Shown: piece by piece, positions 26,946 to 38,860 of the stretch
Layout of the letters: each line of letters opens with the position of its first letter
Numbering within the stretch: the stretch's first letter is position 1
Origin: Eopsaltria australis
Taxonomy: Eukaryota > Chordata > Aves > Passeriformes > Petroicidae
Reading direction: 5' to 3'
Length of the DNA stretch: 64,000 nucleotides
NCBI GenBank assembly: GCA_034509425.1
Contig: JAVTVJ010000011.1
Span: forward strand, 7,888,001-7,952,000
Notes under the pieces: generated by a model
What the model was told of the DNA's origin: nothing
The model's database searches: none
The model's input: the letters and a program-made list of their open reading frames with translations, nothing else
Translations under genes and position numbers: made by a program

Positions 26946-29900
26946 CTCTGCCTTCCAACCAGACTTGCTCTCAATGAAGAACCACAAGTTACTATTAAAA
27001 CTGCAGTTTGGAAATTCCTCTTCTAGACTGAATTTCATGGGACCCCTGTTAACTTGAATATATTTAAATAATCTAGTCCTTTATACTTCTCTCGTTTATC
27101 CTTATGTGTTTAATAGCATTAATCTTGGTATCCTAATTTACCCAGACAAACTGGTCACTGGAAGTACCAAATAACTGGCTAATGAATCAACAGACAAATG
27201 AGCAAATTTCCTACTCCTACACAGTAAAGCCAATTGTACAGCCTTCCAGATTCCTGGATTTATTTCACTGAAACTGCGTCATCATATCATTGCACAAATC
27301 CTATAGATGTAATCTGAAGTCAGATTAGCTGCACTGCATTTTTTTTCCTTCTGCGACTAGCTTTATTACTAAAGCCATTAAATCAGTGATGTCTGTCACC
27401 ATAGTGCCAATGGCCACAGAGTTGCTGATAAATGATCAGTGGAGAGTTTGTGTCTGCTCAATTCTTGTTTCATTCATTCAAGTAAGAAACAGAATACCAG
27501 CAGTTAGTCAATATGAGCCTTCAAAGACAACTCATTCTAGCTGAAAGTCTCCTTGACTTAATGAAAAACCAAAATAGAAGAAGAAGCAAGGGAATAGAGA
27601 AGTTGCCATATGCAGAGCAAACCAGGCAGCTCCTCCACTTTGCTAAAAATTAGCTTCCATTTCTCAAGAAGCAAATATTCATCTTACTTCTTTGGGTGTT
27701 CAGAAAGAGTCATAGTAGGAAGACAGTTGGGTTTGAAGTTTGAATTTCAAAAGGGAGTAAACACAGAGATAAAAAAATACCAATGTACTATTCAGAATCA
27801 GATTCTAATCAACAAAAAAATCTTATTCCAGATTTATCGAGGAACAGTGATGAGAGCTAGGCATTCCAGTTGAAAAGTTGTCATAAAAAATTAAATATTG
27901 GAGTATGTAAGGGAAAACCAAGAAATCTGTTTAGCCATTTAAACAAAGCAATAATCACCATAATCATCTTGTATCACACCATTCCTACTGAACTACATGG
28001 AACAAAGTACTCAAACTGCTCAACAGTTTAATGCTGGTAGTAAAGGAAAATACTCTTTCTGCTGAAACTGCCAAAGTAATTTGCAAATACAAAATACAAC
28101 TACTAAAAATTTTATTTTAACCTCTATTTTGAATATATTTTTTCCTGATTAACATAGTCTATTAAAAAGGCATCAGCACATTGCTTTCAACCAGTTTGAG
28201 AAGCACCTCTTCGTACCTGAAGCTAAATCTGTATAAAACCCAGTTTCTACATCTGGAAACATTGCAGTATCTTTTTCAAGTCCTAGGAAGTGTTAATGCA
28301 GCATTGCAAGTATATTTGGGATCTCAGAGATAATTTTAAAGCTGTTTGCCTAGCACAGCAGGAACCATTTGTACCAGCAGCTGTTTTGCCTAGCAATAAT
28401 CAGTGAGCCCCTGAAAAGAGTGGAGACTTACCAGCATGCCTGGAATTAGCCCTTTTTCCTCAGGAGGAAACAGTACTGCTTTCAACTTCTCTTTCATAGA
28501 CTTAAAATTCCTTTGGCTTTTAATCCCTGTTCTTTTGCACTTTCTCAAACACTGCGAAACTGTTAATAATACTGATAACATTTTTTTCCTCGTTACACCT
28601 TTTTATTTGCATCTGCTCAGGGATCTCTGCAGAGTATAAAAATAATAGCATAAACAGTGTAGCATTGGTAGGAACACTAATAGTATGCTATGTATGTATA
28701 GAACTATAATAATAGAGAGACAGATTATAATTAATAGTGATACAGATACTGGAGGTTTAATCTTTTTAATCTTGTAATCGTAAAATCCAAAAAGCTACAT
28801 ATTTTTTTGTGTTTGTGACATCCAGAATAGGTCCAAACAGATCTTACTAAGTGGTAGTGGTGAATTAAGTTTGGCATAACTACTCTGAGTATTATGCTAT
28901 TGGAAACCATTAAAGCCTAGTTCAAAGGGGTCAATTCCTATGTTCAGGTCCATTCCTATGTTGTTGTAAGAGCAAGCTTATGAGAAGACAACATTCTATG
29001 AGCTAGCTGATATACCAAAAATAGAGTATCTGGGCACTAGAGCAAGTTGTAATGAACAAAAATTTAGGGCTGTCACAAGTGCTGACATTGGGATTGATTT
29101 TTGTTGTATTGTCTCAATGAATTGGCAAAAGAAACATGTCAAACGATGATTAAACTTCTAAAAAGCTCATAAGTGATGAGAAATGGAAAACAAAAACATG
29201 CTCTTGTGCAGTTGATTTGTCTAGAAAGCATTTTTTCTTCTAGTCTGACTGTACCAAGAACCTTCACTGGCTGCTCTGACCCCACAGGAAGCCTGTTCAT
29301 AAAACTATTAAATAATACGTTGAGTTTGACCTCTTAGCTCAGAGAAAAATATATAGATCTATAGGAGCTGTATTGGAGCTTTCTACTTTCTTCTCCAAAC
29401 TTCTTTATAATTATTGTGCCTATATAAACACAGTCAAACTCAGCCTGAAATGTCTTTTCAGCAGATTTCTTCAGAATTATCCTGCCAGAAAAATGAAAAC
29501 TGTATTTCTGTTTCTAATTACCTGGAAATTAATCTGTGTAGGTCAACTAATCAGTGGTGTCTTTATTTGAGGTCAAAGAAAGGCCCCCTGAATTAGCTTT
29601 TTTACTTTTTGACATGTGGCTTGAAGATGAATGTGCAGTCATGTCTTTTTTTCAACAATGTAGAATCAGTGTGAGAAACTCTATTTTAATGATAATGATG
29701 GTGCTTCAACCTAAAATAGATTGATAGCTATCATGGAGAAAAATTTTATTTCTACCATTTGAAATGATGAGTGGGTTACTTTCATGCTTGAGCTTAACTT
29801 TTTGTTGCCCAGAACATCCTTATAAAGTCCTAAGAAATGTCCCCATTAATATTCAAATGCCAGTTTACTTTAAAACATAAATTCAGAACTTGCCAATCTG

Positions 29901-30678
29901 ATCCCCACCCAAAGCAGCAGTGTTGAGGAAAGACTTTGTGTACTTTACGTAACCAACTGGATGCTATCAGTAGTTTTAGCATTTAAGAGGAAAGGTTTAA
30001 TAAAAAACCTGATTCTTCCTTTTGCACACACACCAGCGTAATCTATATAATGGATTACTGTCTGTTATATGTAGTACCTTTCAAGCATACACAAAAGTAC
30101 ATGGAAACAAACTGTTCCACTATCTTTTCTAATTTTTAAATAATTAGAGGTAGCAAGGTTTCATAGTTTCCCATTTTTCCCCTTTCTTTTTGTTTTTAGT
30201 AGTAGTACACGTGATTTTCATATAAGTACTACTTGCATCCAGCAGCTTAGAGTATGGATTTATTTTATTTTACTATGAAAACAGCAGTATACTTCACATG
30301 TGTTTCTAAACAAGATTTCACAAGACCTCATTTTTATATAACTCATCAGTATGAAATTGTTTAATAAGAAAGTTTTGTGGTTTAAAATATTTAACGATCG
30401 ATCAAGAAAATATTGATGTCATACTGCAACTGGAAATCATCTCAGTTCTGACCCTATGACCATATTTTATAGGCAAAGAAGTATTTAAAATCGGGTGGAT
30501 TAAAGTACCTGGAAGGACTATTTCCCACATATACATTAGCAGAGTGTATTTCTTTAATGTAGAGACATTGTGCCAAAGATCAAAGTTGCTATTGTCAGAA
30601 GGAAAAAAGGGATATATGTGCATATTTTTAGGCATGGTGCATGAATAAATACTGTGATATTTTGCCCTTTCATAACAG

Positions 30679-31383
30679 ATGACAACTTTAAATCAAGAAG
30701 TCTCACAATTACGCAAGGACATGAAGAATGTGATGCACCTTCTGGAGAACCTGCTCACGTCCCAGAAGCCTCCAGGGTTCTGTGCTGTGCACAGCCTCTC
30801 TCGAAGTCCCACACTGGATAGTCTGCAGTCTCGAGTGGCCAGGACTACACACCAACCTTGCTCGCACACGCAAGCTGGGAACTTCACCTGCACCAAAGCA
30901 CAACTTTCTCGTGAAAACACATTATGTGACGTTTGGAATACAGATCTGTGTTCTGTAGGCAGCAGTCCCCAAAGGACTGAACCCAACCTGCAAAATTCTA
31001 TGGATGGTGAACTTTATTATACAACAGGCCTTCAAAATTCCCTTTCCCAGTATCAGGTAACTAAGAAAGACAATCAGCAATTTTTAAGATGCACCTCTTC
31101 TCATTCAGACACTACCCTGACTCCTCTTCAGTCTATTTCAGCAACCCTATCTCCTTCAGTATGCTCTTCATCAGAGACATCATTACACCTAGTGCTGCCC
31201 AGCAGGTCAGAGGAAGGGAGCTTTAGCCACAGCGCAATCAGCTCACTAAGCCTTGACAACCTGCCAGGATCGTGGGACCTGGGAGGAACAGCCAGAATAA
31301 CTTCTGCACGGAGCCTAGATTTCCCAATAAACATTGTGACAAGCACAAGGGATGTTAAAGATTGCCAAGCTGTAGACGTATGA
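30679..31383 (+). CDS. KCNH8: KCNH8 terminal coding exon (last 234 residues)
   Basis: This is the final coding exon: 234 codons then TGA at 31381-31383. The ATG at 30679 is an internal Met, not a start; it follows an acceptor AG and continues the upstream exon in phase 0. Exon residues 1-26 complete the coiled coil (TLNQEVSQLRKDMKNVMHLL). The middle is Ser/Gln-rich and probably disordered, with SSPQRTEP near residue 95 and QFLRCTSSHSD near 134. A conserved block at about 145-183 includes TLTPLQSISATLS and LHLVLPSRSEEGSFS, both typical of KCNH8. The protein ends QAVDV, a possible class II PDZ ligand. In the EAG superfamily a distal coiled coil helps subunits tetramerise. The tail encoded in this window totals 414 residues, consistent with a full protein of about 1,100 residues. 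Minus-strand open frames over this exon are shadows. Confidence 0.95.
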   Translation: MTTLNQEVSQLRKDMKNVMHLLENLLTSQKPPGFCAVHSLSRSPTLDSLQSRVARTTHQPCSHTQAGNFTCTKAQLSRENTLCDVWNTDLCSVGSSPQRTEPNLQNSMDGELYYTTGLQNSLSQYQVTKKDNQQFLRCTSSHSDTTLTPLQSISATLSPSVCSSSETSLHLVLPSRSEEGSFSHSAISSLSLDNLPGSWDLGGTARITSARSLDFPINIVTSTRDVKDCQAVDV

Positions 31384-31560
31384 GAAACAGTGAAGTGGTA
31401 CTCAAAGCATGTTCCACAGCTGCCAGTTTTCAATTTAGAGAGTACTGCATGACTGCTTCATTTGATCTCTGTTTTGGCAATTACGGAGACTTAGAAATAT
31501 GAAAATTCAGACTTTTAGAAAGTAAGAGAAGGTAATGTTGGTTCATACTATAGGAAAAAC

Positions 31561-31566
31561 AATAAA
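31561..31566 (+). promoter_or_regulatory. possible proximal polyadenylation signal AATAAA
   Basis: A canonical hexamer 178 bp after the KCNH8 stop codon. The downstream sequence is not clearly GT-rich, so it may be unused or give a short 3' UTR isoform. Confidence 0.3.
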
Positions 31567-32188
31567 TTTCTAGATTCTAGAAGCATGTTGAAAAAACATT
31601 TTGAATACAGATATAACTTACTTGTCTGTTTGACAGACTTTTGTGATAGTCCAAAGACCCTGAGGGTCAGAGCAGCTGGAAGTCTAGCACAAAGAACTGT
31701 CATGGGTGGCTTTTGTTCATTGAAGCAAAGGTTTTCCCCGAGTGTCTGACTGTTGTTCCCAAACAATATCTATGGCACTGTTTGCTTCAGGTGATTGTGG
31801 GTCCTGCTGGTCTTTTTGTCAGTTCTGTGAAGGCAAAGGGACAATATTCGCTGCATGTCATCTAGACAATCAACCAAATAGAGCTGCTAGAGAGTGCTTA
31901 GTTGTTGCACGTTATTTGTCATGTAAATGAAACATCTTGATTTATCTAAAAATACTATTTTTATATACTTGGTATGAAACATGTACCTAAAAATTATTTA
32001 AAATATTTATAAAGAGAATAAGAGTTTGGTTTCATTTTGGTAAAAGCTTGCAGTTTTAACAAGAAATGCACTACCATAATGTATTAGATCAAATACTATT
32101 TATTGTTAAGATACCATGTAGTTTACAAATGGATTCCCTTTTATGTGCATGCAATTTGCAATGAATGTACTCATTCTGGTGGAATACA

Positions 32189-32221
32189 AATAAATTAACG
32201 TATTTTATTTAAAAAAATAAA
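32189..32221 (+). promoter_or_regulatory. KCNH8: tandem polyadenylation signals for KCNH8
   Basis: Two AATAAA hexamers lie close together, at 32189-32194 and 32216-32221. A GT-rich segment (TGTTGTGT) follows within 20 bp of the second, as expected for a cleavage-stimulation site, and TGTA motifs lie upstream. This is the best-supported end of the KCNH8 transcript in the window. Confidence 0.6.
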
Positions 32222-32240
32222 AGAGCTGGAATGTTGTGTC

Positions 32241-34088
32241 CTATAATGAGATATCACTACTTAAAAAGTGAGTGGTTATACTGATAGCATTAACTACTCT
32301 TGGTTTGTGTCTTAGTCTTACGCTGTCATTTCTAAGACCAAGTCAACATTTTAAAATACATTCCTGTTTAGGGGTTTTATATCTGGGTAAGAAAATTAAA
32401 AGGAATGAAAACCAATGAAGAAATTGAGGAATATTAAAGGAGAAAATTACAATTTTAGTAAATCTGACTCAAAGAAATAAGATTAAAATAGTTATTTATT
32501 AATTGATCTTTTAGTTTTGTCTCTAAAACTCAGCTATGACTTTTAGTCAGAACTAAAAATAAATATTATAGGTTTGGCAAATTATTCAATCCTGAATCTG
32601 TCTTAACAACTGCCAAAATTTTTTCCCAGTATTTAATGTACCAGAAACATATTGTTATAGTGCAACCAGAGCTACAGATTTGCATTAGAATTTTGATTTT
32701 TATATATAAAGAGATGCAGTGTGCATCATATTTGCAGATTCTTTAGCAAGCTTTCTAAAAAAAACATGCTTACGAGCCAAAATAAATGTCCTAAAATGGA
32801 TAAGTAAACTAAGAGTTATATTTAATAATTAATGCAAACTGGTGATTATCAAATTAAAATTTTTACAGAGCAAAGATTTAGGTTAAACTTTCTGAAGAGG
32901 TTGTTTGGGGTTTTTTTTAATGAAAATTTCAAAGATTGAATTTATTTTAACATTTGGCTGTGTGTGGAAACACAAATCCCATCTGATACTTTGTGCCCAA
33001 CTTACATCCTTTCACAGCCATTTTCCTACTAGTACAAATTAGGGATAAAGTGTCATCTCCCATTTTGGGCTGCCTGAATTTTGCCAGTGTGTCTGCACTT
33101 CAGTGTGAGTATTTATACTCAGGGTTTCTTACTTTCCCTCTGTTCCAGTTTTTAGTTAGTTTAACGTTAGAGAAGTGCTATTAAATACAAAATATCCCAG
33201 AAATTTTAAAAAGCAGTAAAATAATAACACAGTATCAAATACAGTAAACAAGTGCAGGTCTATGGTATTTCTGTAAGCAATCCTGGTTCACCTTTAGCCC
33301 TCTGCTGTCGCCCACCCCACCTCAGCGCCGGGCAGGAGGCTGGGGGAGGCTGCCTGCTCCCCACTCTCAGAGCAGGGGCACACTGGCAGAGCCCCATCTC
33401 ACCTCAGTTCCCTAGAGCCAAGTCCTCTCCTGTCCTCACCACAGGGCACAGGTGCCAGTTCCTTGGGATGTACAGGCACATGCTGCACAGCTGTCCACAA
33501 ATCCTGATTCCTCAGCCCACCGTGTCCCAGCTATTAACTGAGAATGCAAACACACCATGCCTAGTTCCCAATGCCATTTAACAATTTCTGTTACACATAT
33601 AAAGCAGAAGTATTTGTTTTCTTGTTTCATGACATATAAACCATTATGTGTATGTCTTATAGTTTTGGCATTGGTTTTTTATTTTCCAGTATAAACACTG
33701 GTGTCATGAGATTAAAACCAGATTTGTCCTGGAGTTTTTGTGCCAGTTTTGTATGAAAGTTTAAAAAGGTCAATGGAAACACAGAAAATCCCTTTGCATA
33801 CATAGCCATAGCTTTACTGTTGTACATTTAATTCTCAAAATAAATGTATGTGCAGTAGTTATGAAGACATAGCACCAGACCATCTGTACTAAGTTGTTCC
33901 TTGTTTCTGCAACTGTCAAACACATCCTAAACAAAACTGGCAAACACTGTACCATTTGTGTTGGCCACAGTTTCAAGGAACACACCTGAATTGCAGATAT
34001 TCTGTAAGGTGGGCATCACACAGGTGAGTGTACTGCCTTCCAGGGAAAAGCTCAAGGAACTTCAGACAAAGCAAGAGCTCATTCTAGC
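32241..34088. other. intergenic, with a GC-rich patch
   Basis: AT-rich sequence after the KCNH8 3' end. At about 33285-33560 composition switches to clearly GC-rich. A 109-codon + strand open frame there (33252-33581) has no recognisable domain. The patch may be an old repeat or an isolated regulatory segment. Confidence 0.5.
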
Positions 34089-34701
34089 TGTTGTGGTTTA
34101 ACCCCAGGCAGCGTCCAGCCCCATGCAGCTACTCACTCATTTCCCTCCTGTCAGAATAGGCAACAAAATTGGAAAAGTGAAAGCTAGAAAACTCATGGGC
34201 TGAGATAAAGACAGTTTAATAGGGAAAGCAAAAGCTGTGCATGCAAGCAAAACAAAACAAGAAATGAATTCACTGTTTCCTGTGGGCAGCAGGTGTTCAG
34301 CCATCTCCAGGAGAGCAGGACTCAGTCATGCGTAACGGTGACTTGGGAAGACAAACGCCATCACTCCAAATGTCCCTCCCTGCCTTCTTCTGCCCCCAGC
34401 TTTAATATGCTGAGCATGGCACCATATGGTGTAGAGTGTCCTTTGGGTAACTTGGGGTCAGCTGTCCTGGCCCTGTCCCCTCCAACTTCCTGTGCACCCT
34501 CAGCCCCATCGCTGGTGGGTGGGGGGAGGAATAGAAAAGGCCTCAGCTCTATGTAAGCCCTGCTCAGCAGTAACAAAACCTCTCTCTGTCATCACCCTGT
34601 TTCAGCACAAATTCAAACCACAGCCCCATACCAGCTGCTGTGAGAAGCTGGTATGAAGAGCTGTGTGAAGAAAATTAAATATCCCAGCCAAGACCAGCAC
34701 A
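34089..34701 (-). mobile_element. solo LTR of an avian endogenous retrovirus
   Basis: This 613-bp element has the retroviral TG...CA termini: it starts TGTTGTGGTTTAACCCC and ends GACCAGCACA on the + strand. I recognise both ends and the interior (CTGCTCAGCAGTAAC, GTCAGCTGTCCTGG) as a common bird LTR family. Its promoter and polyadenylation features read on the minus strand: a decayed TATA box (ATATTAAA at about 34408-34401) and an ATTAAA signal (34220-34215). No internal retroviral genes adjoin it, so it is a solo LTR left by recombination. I see no clear target-site duplication, so the insertion is probably old. The 87- and 71-codon frames inside it are not genes. Confidence 0.85.
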
Positions 34702-37700
34702 CTTGGCCAAAATCAAGTACGGAAAGAAGAAGGTCTTGAAGGGTTGTACTATTTTAAACTCCCTGACACCAGCATATTATGAAAGTCCCTGGAAAAGCAT
34801 TCCCAAAGCAGGTTTTGTTGGAAAGTATCCACAATCAGTGCAAAAAATTTCAGTTTTGAAGGTGAAATGACAACTCACAGGGACAAATGTGAAGGCACAT
34901 ACACTTGGAATGGGATAGTATCCAAGCAGGATTACCATGGACATATTAATTCTACACACAGAGTGACCATTGAGGAGATCTGGGATTAAAGCAACAACCA
35001 CTGTAATATTTACATGTTGCCTTCAAAAGACTCTCAGTATGAAAATCAGTACAAGCATCCCACACCCTAACATCCAACCACCCACTCAGACAATTGACTT
35101 TGTTCTTTTTTACACTAAGCTTTACAAAAATAAAAGATAGAATTGTTTTTTGTCAAGGATTGTTCTTCCCATCTAATTCTGCATCAGTTTACTTCTAAAT
35201 TTGCTACATTTTCTGCCTTTCTTGCATTTTCTATCACTCTCAGTTTCTTCTTCTGTACAGTGACTGTATTTTTCCCCCTCTCTTTATTTATTTTCCCTTC
35301 TTTTTTTCTCACTTATTCAGCTTTATAGCCTCACTCTAAATTCAAACCCAACCATGTCTTTCATTTCCTGTTAATTTTTCTATTAAGAATCATCCTAAGT
35401 CTGCTAGTAATAAACTAAATGGTCACTGCACTCAGTCATGCAATAGGACACCATATTTGGTCTCTGTCAAGACTCAGGCAGTAAACCACAGATCTCTAAC
35501 CAAAATCTCCTGCACTTGTAATTATCACAATGCTGCATTTTCTTTCACTGACAATGGGGGGGGAATGGAAAAAAAATAAAAAGAAGCACTGGAAAACAAA
35601 CAAAAATACCAAAAGTAGGATATTTGTCTTCTGCTTCAGATACCTCATTAAAGATATGTATTTTTCTTGTGCCCATGGTACTTACTAGATTCAATTTAAG
35701 AAACACAGTTTATCACAAATTATGCAAATACTTTTCATTTTTTTACAAATCATAACCAGCTCTTGTGATAACCTTGCTTTGACCATTGGCTGGTTATATA
35801 CCACAAATAACTTACTCTAATTAGTCCATCTGCTAACTGCTCATGACGTTTCAATTGCTTTATGAAGCAATTTTGTAACACACTGTGTCAATAACCTCCC
35901 CTGGCAGCTTGTAAAAAAACCCCTGTGTTTCAAAAATGAAGTTTTGGGATGAAATAAACTGTTCTCAACATTTTCTGGACCTTCTTTCCTTAACTTAAAA
36001 GCACATAGTCCTCGCACCTCTCTCAGTGGGACACATTTTAGATATTTTTTGCTGCTGGGACTACCACAGAAAGTGCACAGTCACATTCCCATGTTCTAGA
36101 AAAACACTTCTAACCATTTACCTCAGCCTTAAAAGAATTAGGTTATAGCTGGTAATTTAGGCAGCAGTGGAGTAAGCAGCAAGAAAAGGAAAAGGGCTGC
36201 TGCTTGATTTCCTGGATCACTTTCCTATCACAGTCAGAGGAATTTGCCCAGCTGTCATCAATTCCAGCAGCCTACATGGTACTGAGTCTTTGCTTCACTC
36301 AGAAAAATCAAATAGCTTATCACAAGCAATGTAAGCTCATCCCATCCAGTATCTGCAAATTGTCAAAACGGTTAAATACTAATAAAAAATAACTCACAAC
36401 TGCAATTTTTTTAGATAATGTCACATACAAATTCAGTTTTGCCCCTTACAAGATGAGCATAAAAATCACATCATCATTCCCAGACCGACCACTGATCTCC
36501 TATGTATTTTATAAAATTCTCTTCCCAGAGTCTCTCCATTTTTCCTATATACGCTGTCAGTGGCAACAATGACAAGAAACAGCAATTTCTGGCTTCAAAA
36601 CCACAAAGAGATACCACAGATCTGATATTTTCATTTAGAGAAACGGGATGACGAAAAAAATTTATCTCCTGTGTACCTTGATACCGAATTTCCCAGTCTT
36701 TGGAAATCTCTCAAAGAAGGAAGTTTATGATGTTTAAGAGTTGAAAGACTCATGCCAAACAGAACTTGAAACAACAAAATTGTGCAAGAGGAAAAGCAGT
36801 ACCTTCCTCTTTCAAATTGTTTTAGATTTTAAGATTTAGTATGGATCCTTACATTTGTGCCTTGATGGTGTGTTTTAAGTCCATGCATTCATTTCCAAGA
36901 GATTAACACTTGAATTTATTCTCACTTCACAGATCTTCTGGAACCCACTGATTTTTCTGCTGTAGTAAATTCAAAGGGCTTATACATGACCAAGATATGG
37001 AAAGTTAGAAAAAAAAAATAGTAAAGGTCTTTATCGTCAGTGACACTGAATCTTACAAATTATGCATTACAATTGTAAGTGGCTAATATGCATTTAAGCA
37101 TAGAATAAAGTATCAACAGAATTAATATAAGAAGCAATAAATGCTTCCACCAACAGGCTTATGAGAAATATTTCCTCAGTTTTCAAATTTTATTATCCTA
37201 GACGCTGTGTTATCTACCTCACATATTCAAAGTTCTCTGATAGGGTTCCTAAAAGATAAATAATTCTTAAATAATTCTTTTAATTCATTCTCTTCTTTAC
37301 ATGCCTTTGATCTATTACATTGATTTCTCTCAAAATGTAAAGTGGTGCAAGAGTTAACACTGTAATAAATGACAGCTGTAGGAACAGCTGCACAAAGGAC
37401 CCTGGGGCATCACAAGAATTACAAAGAACATTTTCAGCAACAGGCAAAACTACAAGTTTGAACAGAAGAATCCTGTGGTCCTAGAAAACAATGGTGGATT
37501 TACTTAATGGTGTTAAGTAAATCAAAGAGCAGTAGAAGATTTCTCAAGGAAATGTGCAAATATAAAGAGTATTTTTTTAATTAAAAGCTCATAGGCCTTT
37601 ACATTTAACACCCTCAGGATTTTTAGGACAGTCAGTGCAAATTTCCAAATATCTAAGTGCCCTTTATCTGCACTTAAATTTCACATTTCATATGTAGTGG

Positions 37701-38860
37701 GTAATGTTATATGTATGTATTCGCCCTGCCCTGGTCTACATGGTAAATATTCTGATTCTTTAATTTTAGTATAGTCTACCTCTGACTTCTTTGTGCAATT
37801 AAATAGACTATGTTCTTCTGCTCACCCTAATACAACACAAAATAGCGTAGTGGTGACTAGAAATCCACATATCTGGAGGGTTTTTTGCGTTCATGAGGCA
37901 CTTTAAAGATTTTGCTTCCTGTTCAAAAAAATCAAAGCTTCCCTTAAGAAGAAGGAGATAAAAAAACCCGCTCAGTGTTCAGCTCCCAATGTACAAACAA
38001 TCAAATCCCACGCGCCAGCTCCTTTTTGGCTCTGCAGACAGACACAGGACAAAAACAGCAGCACCCTGAGACAAATTGGAAGCACAAACCTCAATAGGCG
38101 GTAATGTTACAGACTAATTATGCCTTTTTAAAGGCCAGCATTGTCAATCATTTACTCCCTGAGTTTCCTTACATGATTTTTTAACTTAACACATATATCT
38201 AGTGCTGCTGAATTTTTCTCCCACCCCTACACAGCACTGATCCACAGAGATACAGCTCATATTCTTATTAGAAGAATGCCAACATTATTTCAGTAACCAT
38301 GCTAATAGCTTCTAAGCAGAATTTTAAAGCCTGCAGTACGCAAATAAATGAACGCGTTTGTTGCATTATACTTGTTAAAGGAAAGGAAAATGATAACCTC
38401 ATAGTAGAAAATATTTTTCATCTCACCCACATTAGTCTGAAATTGTTTTCCAAAAGTAAATAGTGAAATTCTCTTCTGTGCCCTTGCTTGCAATGAAATT
38501 GTGGGTAGCAGGGACATGACATGGGAAGGACAGGAACAACACCACCAATACACACATTCTTTGAATGCTACATTATCTCATAACAGCATTTTAAAATGTT
38601 ACTGAGTCATGACTGTCAAGCAGCTTAAATGTGTTGAAAAACATGCTTATTTTTTCCAATAGAGAATTACCACTTTGCATTACAGATTGTGCCACAGAGT
38701 CTCTGATGAACGCATATAGAGAGCATAAAAATAATTACTGGCACTTGTACCACATCATAGAGAAGGCAACAATTCCTTATTCCCCACCTCCCCAACAACA
38801 TGAAAAGCTTTTTTTAAAAAAAAGAAAATTGCTGCTTGGTCTTTTGTAAAACATTATACT
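34702..38860. other. intergenic, no gene recognised
   Basis: AT-rich sequence between the two solo LTRs. It includes a T/C-rich stretch around 35180-35330 whose open frame (35143-35328) is a by-product of low complexity, a run of eight or more G at about 35557, and a homeodomain-site-containing segment near 38.1 kb. No exon-like sequence was recognised. Confidence 0.6.

Larger units (their letters stand above)
20484..30678 (+). other. KCNH8: KCNH8 last intron (phase 0), 10.2 kb
   Basis: GTAACA donor at 20484 and AG at 30677-30678 after a pyrimidine-containing tract. It separates the two halves of the coiled coil. It holds a minus-strand CR1 fragment of about 450 bp (26492-26945) and a 16-bp perfect palindrome at 22636-22651. 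The open frames of 60-105 codons inside it show no recognisable homology and are regarded as chance, including one of 105 codons at 21554-21871 on the + strand. Confidence 0.9.
31384..32240 (+). other. KCNH8: KCNH8 3' UTR (3' end inferred)
   Basis: Sequence after the TGA stop. It is AT-rich and contains several ATTTA elements (for example about 31990-32010 and 32095-32105), of the kind that can affect mRNA stability. The downstream limit is inferred from the tandem polyadenylation signals near 32.2 kb, followed by a GT-rich stretch (ATGTTGTGTCC). Longer isoforms cannot be excluded. Confidence 0.65.

Noticed and set aside
30679..30681. ATG as the start of an independent 234-residue gene
   Set aside because: It follows a splice acceptor and continues the upstream exon in phase, including an unbroken coiled-coil heptad pattern, so it is an internal Met.
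30693..31433. Minus-strand open frames of 64-101 codons over the terminal KCNH8 exon
   Set aside because: They are antisense shadows of the real 234-codon frame and have no homology of their own.
35143..35328. 61-codon + strand frame rich in Phe/Ser/Leu resembling a membrane protein
   Set aside because: It arises from a T/C-rich low-complexity stretch rather than from a coding sequence.
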